From positions 1 to 64,000 of the forward strand of contig NW_018344274.1 in the NCBI RefSeq assembly GCF_002099425.1: a stretch of DNA of 64,000 nucleotides. Reading direction: 5' to 3'. This document shows, in pieces, positions 11,128 to 20,362 of the stretch. The stretch comes from Phascolarctos cinereus (taxonomy: Eukaryota > Chordata > Mammalia > Diprotodontia > Phascolarctidae). Each line of letters starts with the position of its first letter. Within the stretch, counting starts at the first letter, position 1. The notes beneath the pieces were generated by a model, which ran no database searches, had not been told where the DNA came from, and saw only the letters and a list, made by a program, of their open reading frames with translations. The position numbers and the translations under genes are program-made.

Positions 11128-11648
11128 TGTTGTAGCCTAGGGGTCTTGGGAACCCAAAAATTCAAGGGCAAAGGGTATAGGTCTGCCTCAAAAGAATTTG
11201 ATCATTCAGGCCTTCTTTCAGTCCAAGTAGTTTATTTAAACACCTGTGGGGATGGGCAAGATTCCCAGTGAGTCTAACCTGTTTGTGACTCCAATACAAG
11301 TGAGCCAGATTTTAAGAATCTGAGCAATTTAATGGGGACAAGATGGATGCTTTTATACAGAAAGACTGTGGGAAGATCTGGATGGGATTAAGGAGTGGCA
11401 AGTAGCCTGGGGTGGTCCTGGGATAACAGAAAAAGGATTGGGCTGTGTCTAAGTTAACAGAGAATGGAGGGTTGGGCTGAGTTGGGGGCCATGATGAAAG
11501 GACAGCTGAAAGGATTACTGGGATGGGTGATGTCTCAAGTGAATACCAGGGATCTGGGCTGTCAGGAAAAGTCCAGGGACTTTTACTTTTTGGGGTCCAG
11601 ATCCCAAAGTCATGGTCTCTTACTTTTAGGGGTTCAGAACCTATCACA
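11128..11648 (-). mobile_element. Solo retroviral LTR, class I (ERV1-like) fossil
   Basis: On the minus strand it runs from TGTGATAGG at 11648 to a CTACAACA end at about 11128. The parts are in the right order: U3 with a TATA box (TATAAAAG, about 11349-11356), a poly(A) signal AATAAA (11231-11236, about 118 bp after the TATA) and a U5-like segment. I see no primer-binding site or internal genes beside it, so it is a solo LTR. No clear target-site duplication is visible. Family placement is inference. Confidence 0.75.
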
Positions 11649-11884
11649 ATCACTACCACACTCTTGTAGTCATTCTCTGCCACCTAACCTTGCTTTCATC
11701 TTCTGGACATCTTTTTTCATCTCATTTCCTTCATGAGTTTTGTGTATAGCCACATTAATCACTTAATACAACTTTTGTTTATATTTCTCATTGGAAAAAT
11801 TATTTTTTCTTTTATATCTTCAGAATATCATTCATGAGGGCTTTCTATCCCTGCTGGACTAAATTTCTCTAAATAATTTAGAAA

Positions 11885-12115
11885 TTTAATAATCACTCCT
11901 ATTTATATAACACTTTAAGATATACAAAGCATTTTAAGTATATTGTTAGTTGATTGGATCTACACAACAATCCTGTGTGATTGGCGCTATTTTTATCTCT
12001 ATTTGGCAGATGAGGAAATGGAGACTGACTTATTCTGGTTAGGTGACTTATTCAGAGTCACAAAGTTAGTAAGATTCTAATCAGGACAAAAATCTTTCTG
12101 ATTTCGGATGCTCTT
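11885..12115 (-). mobile_element. MIR/THER1 core-SINE
   Basis: 'atttatataacactttaaga', 'cacaacaatcctgtgtga', 'cagatgaggaaatggagact' and 'gattctaatcaggacaaaaa' give the reversed long marsupial MIR pattern with a decayed tRNA head at the right. Confidence 0.8.
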
Positions 12116-12349
12116 GTTAAACAATGATATCAAAAGATTTCTCCGAATGTTACCATTTTGTGTTCATTTTATAGGCTGACCTCTTTCTGTGTGTGCTTCT
12201 GGTTCTGTCTTTCTCTGTATCTTTCTTTGGAATTGAATTAGTACAGCTCAAGAGCCAGCCACAGAATCAATCCTCTTTCAAGGTACAAGTTGCTCAGGAG
12301 GCAAAAACTATTTCACAGTTCCTAATTGCAACCCTGACTCCAGTTCTTC

Positions 12350-12475
12350 AGTAATCAATAAACATTTATTGAGTGCCTACTATGTTCCAGACACAGGGCT
12401 AAGCACTGGGGATATGAAAAAGGCAAAAAAAAAATACTTGCTCTTAAGGTGCTCACAATCTAGTAATATGCTTAC
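12350..12475 (-). mobile_element. L2 3'-end fragment
   Basis: 'caataaacatttattgagtg', 'ctactatgttccagacac', 'gctaagcactggggatatg' and 'gtgctcacaatctagtaa' are a well-preserved reverse-complement L2 3' end. Confidence 0.88.
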
Positions 12476-12477
12476 AA

Positions 12478-12712
12478 AATGTTTCATGATTAAAAAATGC
12501 TTATATACTATTTTATGTACATTCACTCACTTGTACCTCAAAACAACTCTGTGAAATAATTAAGGTAGGATAATATTATGCTCATTTTACAAGTGAGGAA
12601 ATTGAGGCTTAAAAAAAAAACAACTTGTCCAAGGTTATATAACCAGTACAATAGTTCACAAAACCATGCCTACCGACTCCAAACTCAGCATTTTCCCTTC
12701 ATAACTGGCTGA
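12478..12712 (-). mobile_element. MIR core-SINE
   Basis: 'caaaacaactctgtgaaata', 'cattttacaagtgaggaaat', 'ttgtccaaggttatataacc' and 'cgactccaaactcagc' are in reversed MIR order. An A-run interrupts the core. Confidence 0.8.
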
Positions 12713-14455
12713 CTCTCCCCATTTGTTTCACCTATGGAAGAAGGTCTAAGTATAAGACAATAGGTATGAATGGGCTATCTCTAAGTACTTGAAAAAAATG
12801 TCTCCTAAGTCCTACTAAAACCAAAACAGCAACATTTTCAGAAACAAAAACAAGCCTATTTTTTTTTCTGAATGGGAGTGTTTTCTCTCTTGAATTTTTC
12901 CCCTTCTAGAATTTGAAAAAGGCCTATTTAATTTCCCTTAGAATTTTTTGATAACAATAGGTCATTATGCTCTTTTGTGGCCTTTGTGTTTATATGGTTT
13001 TTTGGCCTGGAAGCCTCAGCTTATATTGTGTTCTTGGTTGGATCTTTGAATTCATTTCTAGTTCCAGTTGAGCTTCTTTTTTTCTCTTTTGATTTCGTTT
13101 ATTTTTTTTTTACATTATGTGTTTCCCTGTGGTTTGCCCTATGACCTTTCTCCCACATTCCTATTCCACTTCAAATTATTTCCATTCTACCCCACCCTAG
13201 CATCATTTCTTCTTTTGCTGCCTCCTGTGACAAAGCCCAGCCTGCAGAAAATTGCCTTTTGTTTCCTTCCCTTGTCCTCCCAAATGCTGACCATTATCCC
13301 CCAAGTCACAATCATTCCTGCAAGAAATTCACAGTTTCCCCTAAACTTTCTGAAAACTACATTTCCTCATCATTCTTTCCAGATGCCACTCTCCCCACCC
13401 TTAACCCAGCTTCCCCAGATAATTACCTCAAGCCAGTTAGGCATTGTTAATAGCCAATTCGGTAACAATACATTGCTTGCATCAGTTTGAAAGCATTCAG
13501 CCAATGTTATTCCATTCACCAGTGACAGCAATGCCCACAGATTATTGTTATTTGTGCTCTTTTTCTTATTTCAGAGAGACAAAAAGAGAGCCAGATATTT
13601 ATTATGAATGATATCTTTCTACAAAGCCCTATTTCAATGCTTCTTTGTTATAGTGAGGTGATGTTAGGCTCTCAAAGATTACACCAGTGGAATGCAATTT
13701 CTGGGCATCTACCATAATGGAAAGGATTTTAGTATGTTCCCAGTGTTGAATACAGCTGACCTTGTCTGATTCCAACACTAAGAATTACCTGAGGGTGATC
13801 AAAACAAGTTAAAACAGGACTATGGAAACCAGTTTAAAAAAAGAAAAGAGGCTTTTGCCTCCATTCTGACCAGATGTCAACTCCTCCCCAAGCCCTCTCA
13901 GACCTTCTCTATGGACTTCAGGTTGTTATGCAAAACAACTTATGTAACAGATTCCCAAAGCTGCACTTTCCTGAGGCTCCCTTTCTGCCCCTTTTGGGCA
14001 CTCCAGTGCCCTGGTGCTGGGTGGTGACCCTGAATTGCAGTTGTCTTGCCTCAGTGAAAACACCTTGGTTTTTGATGGTTGGGCTGTCTTTATTTCAGGT
14101 TGACCCTAGCAATAGACTATGTCTGCTTTGCGATCCAGGTTTGGAAAGATTCATCACCACCAGGCTGGTCACATTTGATGATGGACTTTTTGGCTATTGC
14201 AGCCTGTGAAAGTAGCTTTCAAATGGATACAGAATTTAACATTAGATTATATTAAAACTCCAAAAAAGCTAACAATTTAAAGGTAATACCATCCTATGAT
14301 ATTTGAGTTTACTATGTTATATAGATCACATTAAAAAATCAAGAAAAACATTAAAATACAAAATAAATAAAAATGGATAATTGGGGTATCCAAAATATCT
14401 TAAACATTTTAAAGAAATGTTTAGTAGCCGAGGGTTCAGAAAAAGCCACCTATAT
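12713..14455. other. No recognised repeat; weak chance frames only
   Basis: Unique-looking. 13068-13490 is pyrimidine-rich, so its 140-codon frame is compositionally biased. 13874-14209 has a 111-codon frame of more balanced composition with an acceptor-like 'gtctttatttcag' at 14086-14098, but no recognisable protein. Neither is called as a gene. Confidence 0.45.
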
Positions 14456-14456
14456 C

Positions 14457-14458
14457 AA

Positions 14459-14501
<43 letters not shown>
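14457..14501. repeat. (CAT)n trinucleotide repeat
   Basis: About 14 perfect ATC/CAT units. In two frames they translate as poly-His and poly-Ile, which accounts for the open frames seen here. Confidence 0.97.
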
Positions 14502-14503
<2 letters not shown>

Positions 14504-14687
14504 TTGGACTCTGCCATCATGCCCCAAGAACCTTGCCATCCTACAAAACCACATCATTCCCAGAACTCAAATTTCAATAGAACTCTGCTCCTGGGGTCCC
14601 TCTGATTCGAGGGTGGCAGTCCAGACCAGTCCCCTCTTCACTTCCCAACTGGCATAGATGAGCAAATGTTTATTGAATGCCTGATTA
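14502..14687. other. Unique spacer with an L2-like scrap at the end
   Basis: Moderately GC-rich sequence with no recognised gene. 'caaatgtttattgaatgcct' at about 14664 is a short reversed L2 tail just before the next SINE. Confidence 0.5.
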
Positions 14688-14938
14688 ATAATAGCATTTA
14701 TACAGCACCTAGAGAATTGAAAAGGACTTACAGATTTTATCTCATTTTATCTTCACAACAACTCTGGGATGTAGGTATTATTATTATCTCCATTTTACAA
14801 AAGATGAAAGTGAAGCAAAAAGGTTAAGTGACTTGTCCAGAGTCATATAGGTAGTAAAGATCTGAAACAAGTATTCAAAATCAGATCTTCCTGACTCCAA
14901 ATCTAGTCCTTTATCCACAGCATCACCTAGCTCCCCCT
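14688..14938 (-). mobile_element. Full-length MIR/THER1-type SINE
   Basis: The complete reversed order is present: 'atagcatttatacagcacct', 'cttcacaacaactctggga', 'ttattattatctccatttta', 'ttaagtgacttgtccagagt', 'atcttcctgactccaaatc' and the head end 'atcacctagctcccc'. It is one of the clearest SINEs in the window. Confidence 0.92.
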
Positions 14939-15104
14939 AGAGAAGACTTCATGTGGAAGAGGACTGAACTTTGAAGGAAACTAGGGATTCTGAGAGGTGT
15001 AGGCAATATGCCAATACACTCTGGGCAAAAACAGATGGAAGATGGAATTCCACCTATGAAAAATAGCAAATATGCACATTTGGCTGGCCCTTTGAGCATG
15101 AGCA

Positions 15105-15182
15105 TAGCAATCAATCAGCATTTGTTAATGCTGTAATGTGTGCCAGGCACTGTGTAAATGCTATTGATACAAAGACATCATT
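15105..15182 (-). mobile_element. L2 3'-end fragment
   Basis: 'caatcagcatttgttaatgc' followed by 'gtgtgccaggcactgtgt' and 'tgatacaaagac' is a short reversed L2 terminus. Confidence 0.75.
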
Positions 15183-15189
15183 GATACAG

Positions 15190-15345
15190 TCTGGAGAGAC
15201 AAGAGAGTAGTGGATAGAGAAGAGGCCCCCAAGGTAAGAAGATGGATTCAGATACAGACTCAGACTTATAATGACTCTACCACCATGGACAATTCACTTA
15301 ATTTCTCAGTGACCTAGACATCTAGCTAACAATACAGGCTGCAGA
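15190..15345 (+). mobile_element. MIR fragment, diverged
   Basis: 'agagtagtggatagagaaga' (head), 'tggattcagatacagactca' and 'ggacaattcacttaatttct' follow MIR order. The distal core is lost. Confidence 0.6.
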
Positions 15346-15434
15346 GAAAGTTCTGACCTACATTTGTAGACTGAATTTCTTCATTCAAGGATTTCCTTAT
15401 AATCTGGAAATTTCAAATCCAGTTCCTATTCATA

Positions 15435-15500
15435 TAGATTAGCACAATACCTGGCATGCAATAGGGGCTTAATAAGTGCTTATTGATTGATTTTTGTTGA
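15435..15500 (+). mobile_element. L2/MIR 3' terminus
   Basis: 'agcacaatacctggcatgca' then 'aggggcttaataagtgctta' and 'ttgattgattt' is a plus-strand L2-type tail. Confidence 0.75.
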
Positions 15501-16045
15501 TACTATTGCCATAGCAAATTGTCTAATTCTAATTGGATTATAATTTCTTTTTTAAGCTATTATTTTGTATTTAAGATAACATTATACAATATACAAACAT
15601 TTGTCATGCTAGCTATAATTAAATACTTATGATGGACCAACTGGAAAAATAAAAAAATGCAAAATTCATTCATTACAACCTAATATATATTATACTACCA
15701 ATCATACTGTTTCCTAGTTCATATTTTAAAAGAAAATGTATATGCTTTCTCTCTCATTTGAATACTGGAAAACCACTTCTTAGAAGGATGGCTTTTGGTC
15801 TATTAGATTTAGTCTAAATGATTTGAGGGAAACATTTTGTTATTTAATCATCTTATTTCCCGGTGCTTTGCATAGACTAACATTTGTTAAATTGAGTTCA
15901 ATTTGTGTTTTTTTTTTCCAAGATATTATTCAGTTGGACAGTTTCTTGGTTAAAAAAGTCATATGTTAAGCTGATGAATGCTAACATACATATTCACATC
16001 TGAAATGAACATTTTTCAAATCTCTTTGAGTAATTACAAATGAGA
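15501..16045. other. AT-rich, no recognised gene or repeat
   Basis: Unique-looking sequence with short A/T runs. It holds no open frame of note. Confidence 0.5.
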
Positions 16046-16047
16046 TA

Positions 16048-16252
16048 AAAGACAAGGTGGCATAATGACCGAAGTGTTTGGCTTGAAGTCTAAAGACAAG
16101 AGTTCAAATCCTACTTCAGCCACTTAGACACTGAGTGACCTTCGGCAAGTCACTGCAGTTCCCTGGGCTTCACTTTCCTCAAATGTAAAATGCAAGTCTT
16201 GGACTAGATAATCTTTCAAGTCCTTTCCAATTCTTTGATCCTGTGATTTACT
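16048..16252 (+). mobile_element. MIR-type SINE
   Basis: 'caagagttcaaatcctactt', 'gtgaccttcggcaagtcact', 'cctcaaatgtaaaatgcaag' and the tail 'tttccaattctttgatcctg' give an almost complete plus-strand copy. Confidence 0.88.
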
Positions 16253-16334
16253 GGGAATGGTTGAGGTGGGCATGGGATGACTTCATAGATAATTAAGTGG
16301 ACATAAGAACTACAGTTTACTAAAAATGTACTAT

Positions 16335-16462
16335 AATCCTACTTCCTCCATTATATGTGTAATTTTAGACAAGTTGCTTCCTCTCTGGGCCTCAGTTTCC
16401 TCATCTGTAAAATGAGAGATGGCTAAGATCTCTTTGAGAGATAAAATTCTATGATTCAACTG
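16335..16462 (+). mobile_element. MIR-type SINE, head lost
   Basis: 'agacaagttgcttcctctc' followed by 'tttcctcatctgtaaaatga' and 'aaaattctatgattcaac' is a 5'-truncated copy directly after the previous SINE. Confidence 0.82.
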
Positions 16463-16494
16463 TTTTCCCCCAACTTAAGGATAATAATTGCCAT

Positions 16495-16682
16495 ATAAAG
16501 TTCACACTACTTTGTCTGGGTTATACGTCATTTGATCCTCATAATCTATTAAGTAGATACCATAGATTTTATTATTATTTTTGTTATATAATAAGAAGAT
16601 TGGGACTTAGAGAGGTTATGTGACTTGCCTAGGATCACAGAGCTCATATGTGATGGGAAGAGAATTCAAGCCCACATCTTCA
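16495..16682 (-). mobile_element. MIR core-SINE
   Basis: 'tttgatcctcataatctatt', 'gaagattgggacttagagag', 'ttatgtgacttgcctaggat' and 'gaattcaagcccacatcttc' are in reversed MIR order. Confidence 0.82.
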
Positions 16683-16778
16683 TAGGTAATATTTCCAGGC
16701 CCCTTTCCATAAAACCATAATATAGTGAAGAAAACACATAATAATCACCTGTCTGCTACTATGCTTTGGAGGAGAAAG

Positions 16779-16783
<5 letters not shown>

Positions 16784-16815
<32 letters not shown>
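16784..16815. repeat. (AG)n microsatellite
   Basis: About 15 AG units. A CT-rich stretch at 16918-16956 and another at 17050-17160 lie nearby, so purine and pyrimidine dinucleotide tracts face each other. Confidence 0.95.
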
Positions 16816-16816
<1 letters not shown>

Positions 16817-17049
16817 TGTATGGGTGATTGATAGAACATTGTATTGTGCATACAAACATACATATATATTTATACATGTGAACTTTATCAAGAATTTACC
16901 AATTTACTCTAGTAATCTCCCTCTTTTCTCTCTTTTCTCCTCTTCTCTCTTTTTTCAAAGATTCAGCTAACATTGATCTTTCTTTGTGAAGTTGTCCTGG
17001 ACTATTTCAAAATAGTCCATTGACCTTTTTAAATAGCATTTATACAAGT

Positions 17050-17160
17050 CTCTGTTTCTCTCCGTGTGTCTCTCTGTTTCTCTCTCCATGTGTCTCTCTG
17101 TCTCTCTCTCTTTCTCTCTGTTTCTCTCTCTGCCTGTCTCTCCCTTCCACTTCCCTTCCT
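17050..17160. repeat. CT-rich low-complexity tract
   Basis: Repeated 'ctctctgtttctctc' units with interruptions. Open frames on both strands here are artefacts of the repeat. Confidence 0.92.
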
Positions 17161-17439
17161 TCCTATAGATACCTACCTGTCTCACTTTCTAACAGCATAT
17201 TATTGTACACTGTACATATAGTTGTCATTTGTTTTCCTGTTCAAAGATGGCACCTTTGAATTTAAGCTGATTGCTTTTTACATGGGCAAAATTCAACAAC
17301 TGCTTTCACATTGCACACATATGAAGATTATGCTTGAATTAGAAACTACAGTCACTATCACTACCAACAATCTCATTGACTGTGGCATGATATCTCACTG
17401 AAAGTATGAAGTGTATCTGTTGGATTGATTTTTCCTTTT

Positions 17440-17560
17440 CTATTCAATACTCCATGCACTAACCAATAAATACTTATTGAAGACTTTAATTATTAAAATT
17501 AATCTTTGCTTTCAAGAAGTTTAATATCTACTTGAGAAGAGTTGATATAAATGCAAGAAA
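17440..17560 (-). mobile_element. L2 3'-end fragment, diverged
   Basis: 'accaataaatacttattgaa' and 'tttgctttcaagaagtttaa' match the reversed L2 terminus at low identity. Confidence 0.6.
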
Positions 17561-17571
17561 TTTTGCAATGA

Positions 17572-17642
17572 AATAAGATCATAGATTTAGGGCTGTGTGA
17601 GACTTCAGAGGTCATCTAATCTAACCCCCACATGATTAATTG
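17572..17642 (-). mobile_element. MIR3-like SINE end
   Basis: 'agatcatagatttagggctg' followed by 'cagaggtcatctaatctaac' is the reversed terminal block of the marsupial MIR3-like family. Confidence 0.78.
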
Positions 17643-17734
17643 GCAAATGAATGGTACAGACTCTATAAGGAAGGTCAATGAACTGAAATAGTCCAGAACA
17701 ACTTCACAAAGAAAGATCAATCTGAACTGTCTTC

Positions 17735-17960
17735 AAAATAAAAAAGTGCAAGGTGTGGATAGACAGGAGAAGGGAGGGTAAAGATGGGACATTTAGAAAT
17801 AGGAAAGTGAAATATGCAGTTAGGGGACAAGCTGGAATGGACGGTTTGTTTAGGAGAGTGGTGAGAAATAATAATGTAGTGAACATGGCATGCTATGCAG
17901 AGAAATACTTGCTTTGACCTAAATGCTAAGAAGAATGAAAGAAAATTTCTTAAGTAAGGT
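17735..17960 (-). mobile_element. Possible L2 ORF fragment
   Basis: Purine-rich text such as 'gggacaagctggaatggacg' and 'ttaggagagtggtgagaaat' resembles the antisense L2 ORF. The identity is low and boundaries are uncertain. Confidence 0.45.
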
Positions 17961-18004
17961 TTTATGGGTACAAAACAATGTTATGAAAAGATAAATTTGT
18001 CAAG

Positions 18005-18425
18005 GTGAAGGATGAGTTTAATTCAATTCACTTAAAATCAAGTCAACAAGCTATGATTAAGCTTATATTGCATGCCAGGTATCTTGCTTGGTTCTGTGAT
18101 GTAAAGAGCACAAGTAATTTGGGAAGGGGCCACTCATAAATGGGTGAATCAGGAAGGGCCACTTAGAGGAAGCAGCACGTGAACTGATCCTTGAAGGAGA
18201 CTCAATTATTCCAAGGGGCAGAAGTGAGGAGAAAGACCATTATAATCATGAAGGAGGCAGGAAATTGGATAGGGAGGGGTAAAGAGAAAGAAGGGTGGAA
18301 AGAAACTCGAGGCAAAGAGACCAGTGAAGAAGGTATAACAATGTTCCAAAGACGAGGTTACTGAAAGGGAAAGACGGGTTTGAAAGCCGTTAGCATTCAA
18401 TGATTGATGGGATGTGGGTGAATGG
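18005..18425 (-). mobile_element. L2 LINE fragment
   Basis: A reversed 3' end ('attgcatgccaggtatcttg') is followed by 'cacttagaggaagcagcacg', 'ctgatccttgaaggaga' and 'aagagaccagtgaagaagg', in the order expected for antisense L2. Confidence 0.7.
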
Positions 18426-18429
18426 CGAG

Positions 18430-18550
18430 CAGGGATAAGGGGTCTAGCCTCAGTTCTCTGTCCTTGGACAGATAATTTAACCTCTCTTTTCTTCAATTTT
18501 ATCATCTTGATAATGAGTGCATTGGACTAGATAGTATCTAAGCCTTTTAC
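18430..18550 (+). mobile_element. MIR-type SINE fragment
   Basis: 'tccttggacagataatttaa', 'ttcaattttatcatcttgat' and 'attggactagatagtatcta' are the plus-strand MIR core and tail. Confidence 0.65.
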
Positions 18551-18799
18551 AGTAAAAAAAATTCAAAAAATCTACAAAAAATGATAGAGATATATAATCC
18601 TTCCCATAAGATTGCCAGAAAAAAGTTGAAATAGCACATGTATGCGTACAATCTATAAGGCCAGAGATGTCTCTCAGAGGATCTCAATCCCACTACTTTT
18701 AGAAATAATGGCAATAAAAATTTCAGTTTACTTAAAGTTGATATGTTTCAGTTCAGTAAAGTTCAGTTTACTTAAAATTTCACCCAAAAGAAATGATCA

Positions 18800-18945
18800 T
18801 TGAATTTGCAATCTTAAGACCTGGGTTCAAATTTTGATCCTATAATTTATTACATGAGTGACTGTGGTGAACTAATTTCATCCCTAGGCCTCAGTGTCCT
18901 CATAATTGAAATGAAAGAACAAATAACTGAACTACATGATTTGGA
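18800..18945 (+). mobile_element. MIR-type SINE, diverged
   Basis: 'aagacctgggttcaaatttt', 'tgagtgactgtggtgaacta' and 'cctcagtgtcctcataattg' are in MIR order. Confidence 0.68.
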
Positions 18946-18964
18946 AGTTGCACAACGATTGCTA

Positions 18965-19170
18965 CTGCTATAGTGAATTAGACTTAACAGTCAGGAAAAC
19001 ATGGCTTCCCATCCTACCTCACACATGTCCTTTGTGAGCCTGGGCAAGTCATTTAATCCCTTTTAAGCCTTGTTTTCTCAATCTCTAGAATTTGGAGGTT
19101 GGACTCTACCTCCAAGTTTCTTCACTACTCTAAACCTGTGATCTATGACACTATCCTTCAAGCCCCAATG
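18965..19170 (+). mobile_element. MIR-type SINE
   Basis: 'agtgaattagacttaacagt' (head), 'tgagcctgggcaagtcattt', 'gttttctcaatctctagaat' and the tail 'aaacctgtgatctatgacac' form a nearly complete diverged copy. Confidence 0.75.
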
Positions 19171-19231
19171 TCCTATTAATAGATGTCTTGGGCAGATGGG
19201 AGAATGAAAGAATCCAGGACGCAAATGATTC

Positions 19232-19480
19232 TAGAACAGCTAGGTGGTGAAGCGAATAAAGCATCTAGCCTGGAGTTGGGAAGACCTGAATTCAAATATG
19301 GCCTTAGACACTTAATAGCTGTGTGACCCTGAGCAAGTCACTTAGCCCTGTTTGCCTCAGTTTCCTCATGTATAAAATGGACTGGAGAAGGAAATAATGG
19401 AACACTCCAGTATCCTTGCCAAGAAAACCCCAAATGGAGTCACAAAGAGTTGGACATGATGGGAATAACATCAACAAAAG
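19232..19480 (+). mobile_element. RTE-tailed SINE (RTESINE1/SINE1 type)
   Basis: The head begins 'cagctaggtggtgaagcga', followed by 'ctgtgtgaccctgagcaagt' and 'tttcctcatgtataaaatgg'. The 3' module is 'ccaagaaaaccccaaatgg', 'cacaaagagttggacatgat' and a 'catcaacaa' tail. It is full length. Confidence 0.92.
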
Positions 19481-20285
19481 GGTGCCAGAAGAAGTATAGT
19501 TGAAGTTGGTGGCCACAAAATCTGTTTCTTTGGGGGAGACAGAAGGGGGAAGAATGATACACGGGTGGTATGCCTCTCATTCTTCATATGTGGGAAGAAA
19601 AATGTACTTGCCCACATCATAGATGTATTGCATAGCTTGTAAAGGATATATTATGTATAATGTTACATAACAGCATAAAGTCATTTGGGAAATTTTGTTG
19701 CTAGCTTTGTCAATGGAGCCATCGTCATTCCACCATCTCCTGATAAGACAGCCCTGATGATGGATGGCTTGGCTCTGCCCAGTAGTAGAGACATAGAAAT
19801 TAGCTAGTTTAATCAAATGCACATTCTATTCTGCCTGGAATAATTCTGTAGGTAAAATTTCCTTATTCAAGAGCAAAAGAGGTAATTTTTGTAGACAAGA
19901 GAAAGAGGGCATAAAATGACCTCTCATTTGTTATGCCTAACTCAAGGGACATATTTCTTATTACTTAAAAACCTCCAGAGAAAACAGCTTTTTGTTTGTT
20001 TGTTTGTTTTAAATAAAGAAACATCCAGATTAATTTAAAAAGAAAAAAAAATCCTTCCTTAAACTAAAAGCATTCATTCATTGAGCCTGACTATTTCATT
20101 GGAACACCCTTGATAAATGCCTTTGGTAGGGAGTGTGCATACCAAGGCAGGAAGCATGGGGCTAACCACCTGTCCTTCATCTCCTTTCATGCTCAGCTAG
20201 CCAGCTAGCCTTAGCCTTCAGATTCCCCATGGCTGCAGCAACCCCTGCTGCTTTAATTTGGGGTAACCCCCGGACTTCCAACCAG
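19481..20285. other. No recognised gene or repeat
   Basis: Unique-looking, with a short (TTTG)n run near 19990-20009 and a GC-richer patch near 20190-20280. No supported gene. Confidence 0.5.
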
Positions 20286-20287
20286 AT

Positions 20288-20362
20288 GTACCATCTCTGA
20301 GCCTTAGTTTTATCATATTTAAAATGTGTGTATTAACCTAAGGGCCTTTCCAATGATAAAAT
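20288..20362 (+). mobile_element. MIR core scrap
   Basis: 'ctctgagccttagttttatc' and 'aagggcctttccaatgataa' match the MIR core and tail only. Confidence 0.6.

Larger units (their letters stand above)
16972..17721. repeat. Inverted repeat: arms 16972-17027 and 17671-17721
   Basis: The left arm (56 bp) and the reverse complement of the right arm (51 bp) share a 38-bp core with one mismatch, starting 'attgatctttctttgtgaag'. After the core comes one 5-bp length difference, then a shared 'cattgacctt'. Weaker similarity continues outward. The spacer of about 640 bp holds a CT tract, an L2 scrap and a MIR3-like scrap, so this is not a simple short transposon. I do not recognise the arm sequence. 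Confidence 0.9.

Noticed and set aside
11312-11736. Overlapping 123-codon (minus) and 90-codon (plus) frames
   Set aside because: They lie within or across the solo LTR; non-coding control sequence is the better explanation.
13874-14209. 111-codon frame with an acceptor-like site inside
   Set aside because: Not recognised as any protein. The acceptor-like 'tatttcag' has no matched donor. Left as unexplained rather than called.
14373-14657. Poly-His and poly-Ile proteins
   Set aside because: The (CAT)n repeat read in two frames. No gene context.
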